Shown in pieces: positions 17,546 to 25,903 of a stretch of 64,000 bases of DNA (positions within the stretch are counted from its first letter, which is position 1; each line of letters begins with the position of its first letter). The translations under genes were made by a program, and so were the position numbers. The DNA comes from a virus, in IMG/VR virus record IMGVR_UViG_3300043411_001639, positions 62,001 to 126,000 of that record, one strand, 5' to 3'. The notes beneath the pieces are model-generated. The model was not told the DNA's origin. It worked only from the letters and a program-made list of their open reading frames with translations, and did no database searches.

Positions 17546-18384
17546 CAATAAAACTATATAGTATTTGTTTTAACAGACCTGATTTAATGCAGATGCAGGT
17601 TGAATCATTCAAGTTCTTTCTTAAGGACAAGCACGAAATAATATTTGTTAACAATGCACCAACAGACAACGTAGCTACTGAGATAAAAAAAGTAGCTGAC
17701 AGTCTGGAGTGCAGATCAATCAGAGTTCAGACAAATTTAGGTAACAATTGGCTTCCAGGTAAAAATCATGCTGATGCCATGAATCTAGTATTGAGAACAG
17801 AGTTTACCAAAGACCAAGGTACTGACTTAGTAGGATTCATGGATAATGATTTCTTTATGGTACTTCCTTTCTCTATTGAAGAACATATGAAAAATGGAGT
17901 AACAATGTCAGGTGTAAAACAAAGAAGAGAGAACTTCTACTATCTTACACCAAATTTATTATTCATGAATAAATCATTGTTACCTAATATTCAAAACATA
18001 GATCTTGAAGGAGTTCATATCAATGGAGTAGCTCTTGATACAGGTGGTGGACTGTATAACTACTTTGAAAAATATCCTCAAGTTAAAGCTGGAGTAAAAG
18101 GAATAGCACATACATGGGTTATGACTTCTGACAGACACAACACTCATAACATTCCAGATGAATTAATAGCAGAGTATAAAGATGACTATGTGTTAGAACT
18201 ATATCAAAACTCTTTCTTGCATTACTGTAGATCATCAAACTGGGATCAACAGAGTTATGATTTTCATAAAGAAAAGACAGGGTTTGTAAGGAAATTTGTG
18301 TATGGTTCAATGAGTGGTTTAATCCACCCAAAGAAACTAGATTTCCAGATTGTTGATTCAATATTTGGATGGGATGGACTATGA
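17542..18384 (+). CDS. Glycosyltransferase-like protein (GT-A)
   Basis: The 280-residue protein begins IKLYSICFNRPDLMQMQVES and has IIFVNNAP and VGFMDNDFF (DND metal-type motif near residue 103). A Gly-rich ALDTGGGLYNYF segment (about 167-178) may touch the acceptor. This is a GT-A architecture of a phage-type group without known specificity. It is coupled to both neighbours by ATGA overlaps. Confidence 0.7.
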   Translation: MTIKLYSICFNRPDLMQMQVESFKFFLKDKHEIIFVNNAPTDNVATEIKKVADSLECRSIRVQTNLGNNWLPGKNHADAMNLVLRTEFTKDQGTDLVGFMDNDFFMVLPFSIEEHMKNGVTMSGVKQRRENFYYLTPNLLFMNKSLLPNIQNIDLEGVHINGVALDTGGGLYNYFEKYPQVKAGVKGIAHTWVMTSDRHNTHNIPDELIAEYKDDYVLELYQNSFLHYCRSSNWDQQSYDFHKEKTGFVRKFVYGSMSGLIHPKKLDFQIVDSIFGWDGL

Positions 18385-19418
18385 CATTTATACCAGAACT
18401 AGTAGGTGAAAAAATATTGATTTTTGGAGGAGCAGGTTCACTAGGAACTAAACTCTGTCAGACATTTCTCTCAAAAAGAAAAAATCAAGTTTATTCTTGT
18501 TCAAGAGATGAAGCTAAACAATGGCAACTAAAACAATTGTTCAGTCAACAAGACAGAGAGTTATTAACTACTGGAATCTGTGACATCAGAGATATCAGAC
18601 AGGTTGAGTCAATTATATTTGCTATTAAACCAAGCATTATTATAATAGCTTCCGCTATGAAACAGGTTGACACTTGTGAAGCATTTCCGTATGAATCTGT
18701 TAAAACTAACGTTGATGGAATAAATAATATACTAGAAATAGTAAGGAAATATTCAGACCTAGCAGATCAACAATATACCAAACGACTTACCGTTTGTTTT
18801 ATATCAACAGACAAAGCTTGTAGTCCAGTAAACACCTACGGAATGTGTAAGAGTATTGCTGAAAGACTAGTACAAAACCAAGCTGTTGAAAACAAAAAAG
18901 TGAAGTATCTCACAGTAAGATATGGTAACGTAGTAAACAGTAAAGGAAGTATAGTTCCACTGTTACAAGAACAACTTAAGAATCCTGGTTTTAATCTTAC
19001 TCTAACAGATCCAAGAATGACTAGGTTTATGATGACAATGGAAGAATCTGTTGAGTTAATCATTCAATCAATCTACTCAGGTTCATCAGGTGATATCTGG
19101 ATTCCTAAACTTGACTCAATGTCAATGTCAGATCTATTCCAGTGGTTTAGTAATAAACATACTAGGAAAGTTGAAATAACAGGCATTAGACCCGGCGAGA
19201 AAATTCATGAAGTATTATATAACCAAGATGAGTCAAGATATATTCAAGAGTTTTCTAGAGGCTCCAGGGCACCTTACTACGTCATCAATAAAAATAAACT
19301 GAGTGATACAAAAGGTTTTAAACTCCATGAGTTTTCTTCTGAACACAACGTGATATCACCAGAGGTTCTAGCTAACAGACTTGAAGAGTTTTTTAAATCT
19401 GGAAGTTATCAACGATGA
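18381..19418 (+). CDS. CapD/FnlA-like UDP-sugar 4,6-dehydratase (SDR)
   Basis: I choose ATG 18381 because it gives the ATGA overlap used throughout the island; ATG 18369 in the same frame adds four residues. The protein has the NAD motif FGGAGSLG, the STDKACSP active-site segment and TYGMCKSIAE (Tyr-x3-Lys). A late GIRPGEKIHEVL motif is typical of UDP-GlcNAc 4,6-dehydratases (FlaA1/CapD/FnlA). It would supply the keto intermediate for the RmlD-like reductase. It ends 8 bases before the convergent kinase-like gene. Confidence 0.88.
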   Translation: MTFIPELVGEKILIFGGAGSLGTKLCQTFLSKRKNQVYSCSRDEAKQWQLKQLFSQQDRELLTTGICDIRDIRQVESIIFAIKPSIIIIASAMKQVDTCEAFPYESVKTNVDGINNILEIVRKYSDLADQQYTKRLTVCFISTDKACSPVNTYGMCKSIAERLVQNQAVENKKVKYLTVRYGNVVNSKGSIVPLLQEQLKNPGFNLTLTDPRMTRFMMTMEESVELIIQSIYSGSSGDIWIPKLDSMSMSDLFQWFSNKHTRKVEITGIRPGEKIHEVLYNQDESRYIQEFSRGSRAPYYVINKNKLSDTKGFKLHEFSSEHNVISPEVLANRLEEFFKSGSYQR

Positions 19419-19425
19419 GAAAAGT

Positions 19426-20187
19426 TCAATCTCTATCAGCAAACCCACCAGCCCAACCAAGATCAAGTATTTTTGGTCCTTTGGCCCAATGCTCAATTCT
19501 TTGAAGATCTCCCATTCCTAGATCATAGGTTGCTATCAAATCAAGGAACTCAGTTAAAGCTCTGTTCTTAGTATAGGGAGTAACATCAACTTCAGAACAG
19601 TCTTTTTCACTAATTTCATAATGATATTCTTCTTCAGTTTCTTCATATTCTTTCTGAAGTTCTTCTTCTGTTTTCTGTCTACCAAACAAGTTACAGATAA
19701 CTTGTTCAAGACTAGCTTCTCTGTCTCTTCTTGATTCTTCAACTATCTCAAAGAACGTATAAAAATCTATTCCTGTTTCTTGTTCAAATTCTTCCTCTGA
19801 TTCAAGAGGTATTAGTTTTTGAACAACTATCCACAGGTCATCTTCATGTGACACAGGATTGCTAGCAGCAAAATATCTGGTATCTATGTTGTGATATATC
19901 TGAGATTCTTTTTCATTCTGTCTAATTCCAGACCTACTCTTTGCTACTTTTAATACCCAGTATTCATCAATCTCATATACTGTTCTTGAACTACCTTGGT
20001 TGATGTATTTAAATCCATTAGCATCAAGCCATTGAGTTATCTCTTGAACTGTCTTCATCTTACTGATTCCATCAACAACAGTTTTAACTTTTGAATCATT
20101 TTCTTCCATGTAGTCTTCTGGATCATCAAACCAGTTAACAAAAGTTTGATAGTAAGCCTCAAGGAAAATAAACTTGTTGAATTTCAT
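19426..20187 (-). CDS. Protein kinase-like fold protein
   Basis: Residues 65-71 (GSSRTVY) and K80 in YWVLKVAKS look like a glycine loop plus the ATP-anchoring lysine. Near the end, DLGMGDLQR and ILDLGWA (D242) could be the catalytic-loop and DFG-type metal segments. A long acidic insertion (about 140-195) separates the lobes. The 253-residue chain lacks much of a normal C-lobe, so it may be a minimal or inactive kinase. It lies antisense inside the glycan operon, which suggests separate expression. Confidence 0.55.
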   Translation of the reverse strand: MKFNKFIFLEAYYQTFVNWFDDPEDYMEENDSKVKTVVDGISKMKTVQEITQWLDANGFKYINQGSSRTVYEIDEYWVLKVAKSRSGIRQNEKESQIYHNIDTRYFAASNPVSHEDDLWIVVQKLIPLESEEEFEQETGIDFYTFFEIVEESRRDREASLEQVICNLFGRQKTEEELQKEYEETEEEYHYEISEKDCSEVDVTPYTKNRALTEFLDLIATYDLGMGDLQRIEHWAKGPKILDLGWAGGFADRD

Positions 20188-20221
20188 GTTATGTAAATAT
20201 TGTATACACTAAGTTGATAGC

Positions 20222-21151
20222 ATGACAAAACCTAAAGTAATCATATGGGGACACCAGTTATCCGAAGGACACACCCATAGTTTTATACACAATGCTTTTT
20301 ATAGAGCATTTAGCCATCTTGGTTATCAAACTAGTTGGCTTGATAACAACAACTATCAACAGTATAACTTCTCAGACAATGAAAACTATCTGTTCTTAAC
20401 AGAAGGACAGACAGATCAAAACATTCCTATTCTAAAGAATGCTAAGTATGTTTTACACAACTGCAACCTCAACAAGTACCAATCCATATTCCCCAACACC
20501 CTTAATATCCAAGTTTATACAAAACGTGCAAGAGATAATCAAGAACAAAGAAAACTAGTCTATCTTGATAAACCTTGCCACTGGTATCAACCAAATCCTG
20601 TTTTAGATGATCCTCAACATGGGATAGATAATAGAACTTTGTATTTTATTTGGGGAACTAATTTATTACCAAATGAGTTTCCTGAACCTATGTTAGATTT
20701 TACTGGTGTGTCTGATACTGTTTATTGGGTTGGTAGTATCTGTGGTGGTTATCATGGAAATGATGTTGAATTAAATAAATTCATACAAGGTTGTACTGAG
20801 CATAATATTAAATTTCAACACCTTAAGATTCCAGAGGGTAAACCAACTATCAAAGCTATCAGAACTTCTTATGTAGCTCCTGCGTTGCAAGGTAACTGGC
20901 AAGTTGAGAATGAATACATTCCCTGTCGCGTGTTCAAAAACATATCCTATGGTAGAATTCCAGCTACTAACAACCTAGCAGTTGCAAAACTGTTCAGTGA
21001 CCAGATTCCCTATGTTAAAGACTGTGAAAACATCTGTGAAGTAAACTGGAACCAGGAGAGGAAACTAAACAACATCAAAGATCTACAAGAACAAGTAAGA
21101 CAAAACCACACTTATATCAACAGAATTAACTCAATCATGGAAGTGCTATGA
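20222..21151 (+). CDS. Glycosyltransferase-like protein (GT-B type)
   Basis: The start VIIWGHQLSEGHTHSFIHNA followed by FYRAFSHLGYQTSWLD resembles the N-lobe of GT-B enzymes in phages and giant viruses. The C-terminal PCRVFKNISYGRIPATNN and APALQGNWQ fit the nucleotide-sugar lobe. The 309-residue length is short for GT-B. The gene restarts the plus-strand operon after the antisense kinase-like gene; the 34-bp gap (20188-20221) must carry divergent promoters. Confidence 0.65.
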   Translation: MTKPKVIIWGHQLSEGHTHSFIHNAFYRAFSHLGYQTSWLDNNNYQQYNFSDNENYLFLTEGQTDQNIPILKNAKYVLHNCNLNKYQSIFPNTLNIQVYTKRARDNQEQRKLVYLDKPCHWYQPNPVLDDPQHGIDNRTLYFIWGTNLLPNEFPEPMLDFTGVSDTVYWVGSICGGYHGNDVELNKFIQGCTEHNIKFQHLKIPEGKPTIKAIRTSYVAPALQGNWQVENEYIPCRVFKNISYGRIPATNNLAVAKLFSDQIPYVKDCENICEVNWNQERKLNNIKDLQEQVRQNHTYINRINSIMEVL

Positions 21152-21408
21152 ACAGTAATAAAATCATATCCAATAAAAAACTAACCAATAAAATTCTAAA
21201 ACCACTATATCAACCTGGTAAAGGAATTAATTCCGGTTGTTTGATTGACAGTTTTCTTAACATTGAAACAGGTGAAGAATATAAATCAACTAATAACAAC
21301 AGTAAAACAGGTGTAAAATACAAAAAAGTCCCAAAAGAAAATAGTGCTGACTACACCTATGATATTAAAACTAGAACATTTACCTACTGGAAGGAACAAG
21401 AGAAATGA
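21148..21408 (+). CDS. Small basic protein of unknown function
   Basis: The 86-residue protein is rich in Lys and Asn and has the motif NIETGEEYKST near its centre and an aromatic end (TFTYWKEQ). It is the first of a run of small genes joined by ATGA overlaps between two sugar-modifying genes. The central x-G-x-x-aromatic motif recurs in the other members, which suggests a shared small beta fold. No function is known. Confidence 0.6.
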   Translation: MNSNKIISNKKLTNKILKPLYQPGKGINSGCLIDSFLNIETGEEYKSTNNNSKTGVKYKKVPKENSADYTYDIKTRTFTYWKEQEK

Positions 21409-21719
21409 AACCAAACTACGCAAAAGAAGCAGTAGCATCAACCCCTCAATTTATACTCAGCAAACCTAAACCAATAATAATTGGAAAACACAAATATTCC
21501 GGTGTTTGGTTTGATCACATCACTAAAAAAGAATTTGGTATAAAGATTGGATCAAACGTACAAACAGAGACAGGAAGAAAGTTTAAATGTGTTGAAACTA
21601 GAATGGTTTCACAACATGAACTTGTTGATTGTTCTAAATATAAAAACAAAAAAATCTATGTCAGTTATCCTGACAGTACCGAGAAGTGTAAAGCAGAAAT
21701 CTGGATGTTAGTAGAGTGA
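21405..21719 (+). CDS. Small protein with TGRKFK motif, unknown function
   Basis: The 104-residue protein contains TETGRKFKCVET, then SKYKNKKIYVSY, and ends in EIWMLVE. The same order of elements (TGRKFK, KYKN-x-YV, ELWVLV) is present in the 107-residue protein at 23283, so the two are likely paralogues. ATGA overlap with the upstream gene indicates coupling. No catalytic motif is visible. Confidence 0.6.
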   Translation: MKPNYAKEAVASTPQFILSKPKPIIIGKHKYSGVWFDHITKKEFGIKIGSNVQTETGRKFKCVETRMVSQHELVDCSKYKNKKIYVSYPDSTEKCKAEIWMLVE

Positions 21720-21721
21720 CT

Positions 21722-21985
21722 ATGAACCAGGAAACAAAAAAATATCTTGGAGAGAAACTCAGTCAAGCTAAGATAACATGTGATATCGTTACATTAACTA
21801 TTAAAATAAACGGTAAAACAACTATTTTAGATCAAGATGGTACAGCCTATGAAGTGTTCTTCTGTACACACCAAAAATTATCTAATTTTTCTGGGTTGTT
21901 AATAAAACTTGGGATTCTAATTCCTTTTGAATCTAAAACAAAAGGCAAAGGCCACGCAATATTAAGGAAAATTAATGAACAGTAA
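21722..21985 (+). CDS. Small hypothetical protein
   Basis: I take ATG 21722 as start; GTG 21716 in the same frame would overlap the previous stop. The protein begins NQETKKYLGEKLSQAKITCD and has DQDGTAYEVFFC in the middle. The next gene product begins SKTKEYLIDKFKQGTVTWD and has DEQGKLYQIMCS, so these two look like tandem duplicates that have diverged. Function unknown. Confidence 0.6.
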   Translation: MNQETKKYLGEKLSQAKITCDIVTLTIKINGKTTILDQDGTAYEVFFCTHQKLSNFSGLLIKLGILIPFESKTKGKGHAILRKINEQ

Positions 21986-22244
21986 AACCAAAGAGTATCT
22001 AATAGACAAATTTAAACAAGGTACAGTAACCTGGGATAACGGAATTTTTAAGTTAAATAAAAAAGACAAGGTTGCTGATGAACAAGGAAAACTCTATCAG
22101 ATTATGTGTTCTTACAGATATCAAGAACCTTATAAACAGTTTGGAACAACAATATCAAAGTTTGAAAAACTTGATTACAACCACATAAAATATAGAATAA
22201 ACAAACTTTGTTGCTCAGTGTTTCTAAGAGAAATTAAACCATGA
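21975..22244 (+). CDS. Small hypothetical protein, paralogue of upstream gene
   Basis: The 89-residue protein shares its N-terminal TKEYL-x-x-KF pattern and central D-x-x-G-x-x-Y motif with the gene just upstream. It is basic (many Lys) and has two adjacent Cys near the C-terminus (LCCSVF). It overlaps the upstream gene by 11 bases. Function unknown. Confidence 0.6.
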   Translation: MNSKTKEYLIDKFKQGTVTWDNGIFKLNKKDKVADEQGKLYQIMCSYRYQEPYKQFGTTISKFEKLDYNHIKYRINKLCCSVFLREIKP

Positions 22245-22564
22245 AAACTGCTATCAACTTAGAAAATTACTATCTTACAATAGTAACAAACCTTGAAAAA
22301 CATAACAAAAAGAGAGAACTACAACTAGGAGGATTACCATTCTATAACTGTCTTGATAAACAAGGATATGAATGGGAAGTTGTTATGACCGCAACAGGTG
22401 CTATTACTAGAGTGTTTAAAACAGGTAAGAAGTTTAAGAGACAACAAGTTATAGAAAGATTTAGTTGGAAGAAGATGAAAAATCAATATGTGACAGGTGA
22501 AAACACTGGTGGTGAAACAGGTTTAATTAAAAAATTTATCATATGGAAAGAGGTTAAATCATGA
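22241..22564 (+). CDS. Small basic hypothetical protein
   Basis: The 107-residue protein begins MKTAINLENYYL, much like the MKTQTNLTHYYC start of the gene at 23283. It contains KTGKKFKRQQV and ends FIIWKEVKS, the same motif order seen in the other small proteins of the cluster. It is coupled by ATGA overlaps to both neighbours, the second being a methyltransferase. Function unknown. Confidence 0.6.
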   Translation: MKTAINLENYYLTIVTNLEKHNKKRELQLGGLPFYNCLDKQGYEWEVVMTATGAITRVFKTGKKFKRQQVIERFSWKKMKNQYVTGENTGGETGLIKKFIIWKEVKS

Positions 22565-23286
22565 AAGAACAGTTTCAACAACTCAAACTAAATCTAGAAC
22601 CATTTGGTTATTTCAAACCAACAGATCCTGTTTTAAATGGATTAAGAAGGGGTAACTGGGGAAGTAGGGAATTTGAATACATGTGGGCATCCAAGATAGT
22701 TTCTGTTAAAGACAAGGATGTTTTAGATCTTGGTACTGGAATGCCTAGTGATCATAACTGGCATCAGTTTGTCAGAGAGTATCTTGAACCAACCTCATAT
22801 GTTGGAATTGATATCAATGAACGTATGAAACAAGAAGAGATCAATGAACCAAGCCATAAGATGTTGTGGATGGACATGACGGATCTTAAGTTTCCAGATC
22901 AAACATTTGATGTTGTTTATTCATTGTCAACCTATGAACATATTCCAGTAGCAGAACAGTTCTTCAAAGCTATGGAAGAAACACACAGGGTTATGAAACC
23001 AGGAGGAATCTTAGTGGTAACTCTTGATGAAATATGGAACACTCTACTAAAACCAGAACAGTGTATTTGTTCAACCTGGAATGATCTTGAAAGAGATTTA
23101 GTAAAGAAAAATTGTGTTGATACTATTAAAGGTGTTAGTTTTGGAATAGAAGACTTTACAGACCTAGTAAAACAATGGTTTAAACCTGTCACAGAACCAC
23201 CTGTTAAACAAAACGCGCAACAAGGACTCTTGTATTCCAGAGAGTATAACAGTGTTGTATCACACGGAGTATATCAAAAAATATGA
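22561..23286 (+). CDS. SAM-dependent methyltransferase (class I)
   Basis: The 241-residue enzyme has motif I VLDLGTGMPSDHNW, motif II YVGIDIN, an acidic MDMTDLKF, FDVVYSLSTYEHI and the post-motif VMKPGGILVVTLDE. This is the class I Rossmann pattern of small-molecule or sugar methyltransferases. Its place among glycosyltransferases suggests O-methylation of a sugar, but the substrate cannot be read from the sequence. Confidence 0.85.
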   Translation: MKEQFQQLKLNLEPFGYFKPTDPVLNGLRRGNWGSREFEYMWASKIVSVKDKDVLDLGTGMPSDHNWHQFVREYLEPTSYVGIDINERMKQEEINEPSHKMLWMDMTDLKFPDQTFDVVYSLSTYEHIPVAEQFFKAMEETHRVMKPGGILVVTLDEIWNTLLKPEQCICSTWNDLERDLVKKNCVDTIKGVSFGIEDFTDLVKQWFKPVTEPPVKQNAQQGLLYSREYNSVVSHGVYQKI

Positions 23287-23606
23287 AAACACAAACTAAT
23301 TTAACTCATTATTATTGTTATGAAAAATTTAATTTCAATTCTAAAAAAGATTGTTTAGTATTAGATCTTAGTGCAATTAAAACAAATCCGAAAATTGGTT
23401 TTATTGTTAGGGAAAAAACAAATAATTTAGGTAAAACTAACAGCTATACTGGAAGGAAATTTAAATTGATTAAAATACAAAAACAACGATTTGAAGTTCA
23501 AGATTTTGTTAAATATAAAAATTGTTATGTTAGATGCTACTGTTGTTATAGCAGCGAAATTGTTCATAGAGAATTATGGGTATTGGTAAATGAAGATAAT
23601 AAATGA
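23283..23606 (+). CDS. Small protein with TGRKFK motif, paralogue of 21405 gene
   Basis: The 107-residue protein has SYTGRKFKLIKI, FVKYKNCYVRCYCC and ELWVLVNE in the same order as the 104-residue protein at 21405. A cluster of Cys at about residues 85-90 is unique to this copy. It sits after the methyltransferase gene rather than with the other small genes, so the methyltransferase may have been inserted into the run. Function unknown. Confidence 0.6.
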   Translation: MKTQTNLTHYYCYEKFNFNSKKDCLVLDLSAIKTNPKIGFIVREKTNNLGKTNSYTGRKFKLIKIQKQRFEVQDFVKYKNCYVRCYCCYSSEIVHRELWVLVNEDNK

Positions 23607-23763
23607 ATTAATTGTTGAAGATACGTTTGAAGAAACATTAAAGTTAATAGTTGAAAACCATTCAAGTAAAGAATTTATTTACTTAACTCTTAATGGTAAA
23701 ACAGTTATAGTAAATGCTCAGTTATTAACTAAGGCAATTGAGAATGCGGTAAATCATGCCTGA
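23590..23763 (+). CDS. 57-residue hypothetical protein
   Basis: A short frame begins at ATG 23590 inside the end of the previous gene and stops at TGA 23761, overlapping the next start by eight bases. The overlap pattern matches the rest of the operon, and without it there would be a 150-bp gap that is otherwise rare here. The product is acidic with a hydrophobic IYLTLNGKTVIVNAQLL core. No family recognised. Confidence 0.6.
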   Translation: MKIINELIVEDTFEETLKLIVENHSSKEFIYLTLNGKTVIVNAQLLTKAIENAVNHA

Positions 23764-24523
23764 TGAAAACCTATTAGATTATAGAAACACTGTGTTTAGT
23801 TCAAAACTAGGTGAAGATGGTATCATTGAAAACATATTCTCTAGGTTTGATATTCATCAGTGTCTTACGAGAATGAATGTTTTAGATTCAAAACTTTCTC
23901 CTAGAACTCTTATTGATATAGGAGCACATGATGGAGTATTTATATCAAATGTAAGAAACCTGATTATTAATCATAGCTGGACAGGTATATTAGTTGAAGG
24001 TGATCCAACAAAAGCAGATAAATGTAGACAATCATTTGAAGGTTACCTTGGTGTTGAAACTAGATGTTGTTACGTTGGTTTCAGAGAAAGAGAAAACAAC
24101 TATGAACAACTGTTTGGAAACTATTCACCAGTAAGTTTCTTGTCAATTGATGTTGATGGTATTGACTATGAGATATTTGAATCAATTCCAGACCACCTAA
24201 AACCTTCTGTTGTCTGTGTTGAAGTATCAGCAGGTATAAATCCTTCTGATCACACAAGACTTCCTTATAGTATTTCAAAAGATAATCTTGGACAAGGTTT
24301 AGGAGTTATGACTGACTTAGCTAATGCTAAGGGCTATGAACTTCTTTGTTATACAGGTAATGCCTTTTATGTTCTACGTGAGCACATGCATATGTTTAAC
24401 ATCAGAGACAACTCACCTGAAACCATGTATTCAAACTTCTGGAAGATTCAAACTATGTCAGACAAACAATATCTTATGGGTTGGTGTAAACAAAACGGTT
24501 ATTACAACCCATTAATGATATGA
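23756..24523 (+). CDS. FkbM-like methyltransferase
   Basis: The 255-residue protein starts DYRNTVFSSKLGEDGIIENI and has the SAM motif LIDIGAHDGVFISN, then GILVEGDP. The FkbM-type SFLSIDVDGIDYEIFESI and VVCVEVSAGI follow. This group methylates sugars, peptides or other small acceptors. A role in modifying the phage-specified glycan fits its place between small genes and two GT4 enzymes. Confidence 0.8.
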   Translation: MPDENLLDYRNTVFSSKLGEDGIIENIFSRFDIHQCLTRMNVLDSKLSPRTLIDIGAHDGVFISNVRNLIINHSWTGILVEGDPTKADKCRQSFEGYLGVETRCCYVGFRERENNYEQLFGNYSPVSFLSIDVDGIDYEIFESIPDHLKPSVVCVEVSAGINPSDHTRLPYSISKDNLGQGLGVMTDLANAKGYELLCYTGNAFYVLREHMHMFNIRDNSPETMYSNFWKIQTMSDKQYLMGWCKQNGYYNPLMI

Positions 24524-24526
24524 TAT

Positions 24527-25903
24527 ATGCTCAAGAAGAAAATTTTAATGTTGTGCGATCATCCCTTGCATCCAAGTGGAGTAGGGATTCAATCAAAACT
24601 ATTAATTGACGGTTTAATAGCTACAGGTAAATATAGTTTCAGAGTTCTTGGTGGTGCCATCAAGCATGGAGACTATAACACAATCAAAGTAAATGAAGAC
24701 TTCTATGTAAAACCAGTTGATGGTTTTGGTAACAAACAGATGATTCATCAACTTCTCCTAACAGAACAACCAGATGCTATTCTAATCTTTACAGATCCAA
24801 GACAGTTTGTTTGGTTATGGGAGATGGAAGATGAAATAAAACAAATCTGTCCAATCCTATACTGGCACGTATGGGACAATGATCCATATCCAGCTTTTAA
24901 TACAGTGTGGTATGACAGTACAGAACTAATCAACTGTTTGTCTTATAAAACTTATAGTCTACTAAAACAGAACTACAAAGGCTCTGAAAAAGTAAATTAT
25001 GTTCCACATGCTTTCCCAAAAACTATGTTTTTCCCAATAGCGGAAACAACAGTCAACCAATATAAACGTAATCATTTTCAAGAAAAACATGACTGGTTTA
25101 AAGTTCTATGGGTAGCACGTAATGCTACAAGAAAATGTCCTTCAGATGTTATGTTAGCATGGAAGATATTCCTTGATCAACTTCAACAGCAACACGGTCA
25201 TAAAAATGCTGTGTTAGTTATGCATACAGATCCAACCGATATGGAAGGACCAAATCTGTTTGAAGTATCAGAACTACTAGGCTTAAAAGACAATGTTTGG
25301 TTTAGTCCAGCAAGAGTAGGGCATGAAGAAATGAACATTCTCTACAACATGTGTGATGTTGTAGTATCTTTAGCTAGAGAAGAAGGTTTTGGACTTCCTT
25401 TATTACAGGCTCTACAAGTAGGAAAACTAGTTGTTGCTCTTAAAACTGGAGGAATGACAAGACAAGTAGTAGATCATAGAACAGGGGTTGAATATGGGGT
25501 TGCCCTAGAACCTGTTGAAAGAAACTTGATAGGTAGTCAAGCTGTTCCATATATCTTCAGTGATATTGGATCAAAACAACAAACCGCTGATGGTTTATTA
25601 AAAATCTATAACATGCCAGTTAGTGAGAGACAACAACTAGGACAACTTGCGAGAGAGTATGTTGATGTTGAATTCAACTATGATAACATGATATCAACTT
25701 GGGATAAAACTATAGAATCAACTCTAGACAATTGGGCATATAACAAACCTGTTCAGTGGGAACTACAAGAAATAGGAATAGTAAATCATATTTTAGATGT
25801 ACAACATCAACTTCCACCTCAACAACAAGCTGCTACTTCAACACCTATTACTTCAAACACAGTTCAGAAACTAAAAATTAATCAACCAAGAGGTATCAAA
25901 TGA
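24527..25903 (+). CDS. Glycosyltransferase family 4 (GT-B, retaining)
   Basis: The 458-residue protein begins ILMLCDHPLHPSGVGIQSK, the GT4 Gly-rich N-lobe loop. The C-lobe has FKVLWVARNATRKCPSD, VVVSLAREEGFGLPLLQAL (the E-x7-E site) and VALKTGGMTRQV. The last 60 residues are Gln-rich and probably flexible. It overlaps the next GT4 gene by four bases; the pair may act in sequence on one glycan. Confidence 0.9.
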   Translation: MLKKKILMLCDHPLHPSGVGIQSKLLIDGLIATGKYSFRVLGGAIKHGDYNTIKVNEDFYVKPVDGFGNKQMIHQLLLTEQPDAILIFTDPRQFVWLWEMEDEIKQICPILYWHVWDNDPYPAFNTVWYDSTELINCLSYKTYSLLKQNYKGSEKVNYVPHAFPKTMFFPIAETTVNQYKRNHFQEKHDWFKVLWVARNATRKCPSDVMLAWKIFLDQLQQQHGHKNAVLVMHTDPTDMEGPNLFEVSELLGLKDNVWFSPARVGHEEMNILYNMCDVVVSLAREEGFGLPLLQALQVGKLVVALKTGGMTRQVVDHRTGVEYGVALEPVERNLIGSQAVPYIFSDIGSKQQTADGLLKIYNMPVSERQQLGQLAREYVDVEFNYDNMISTWDKTIESTLDNWAYNKPVQWELQEIGIVNHILDVQHQLPPQQQAATSTPITSNTVQKLKINQPRGIK

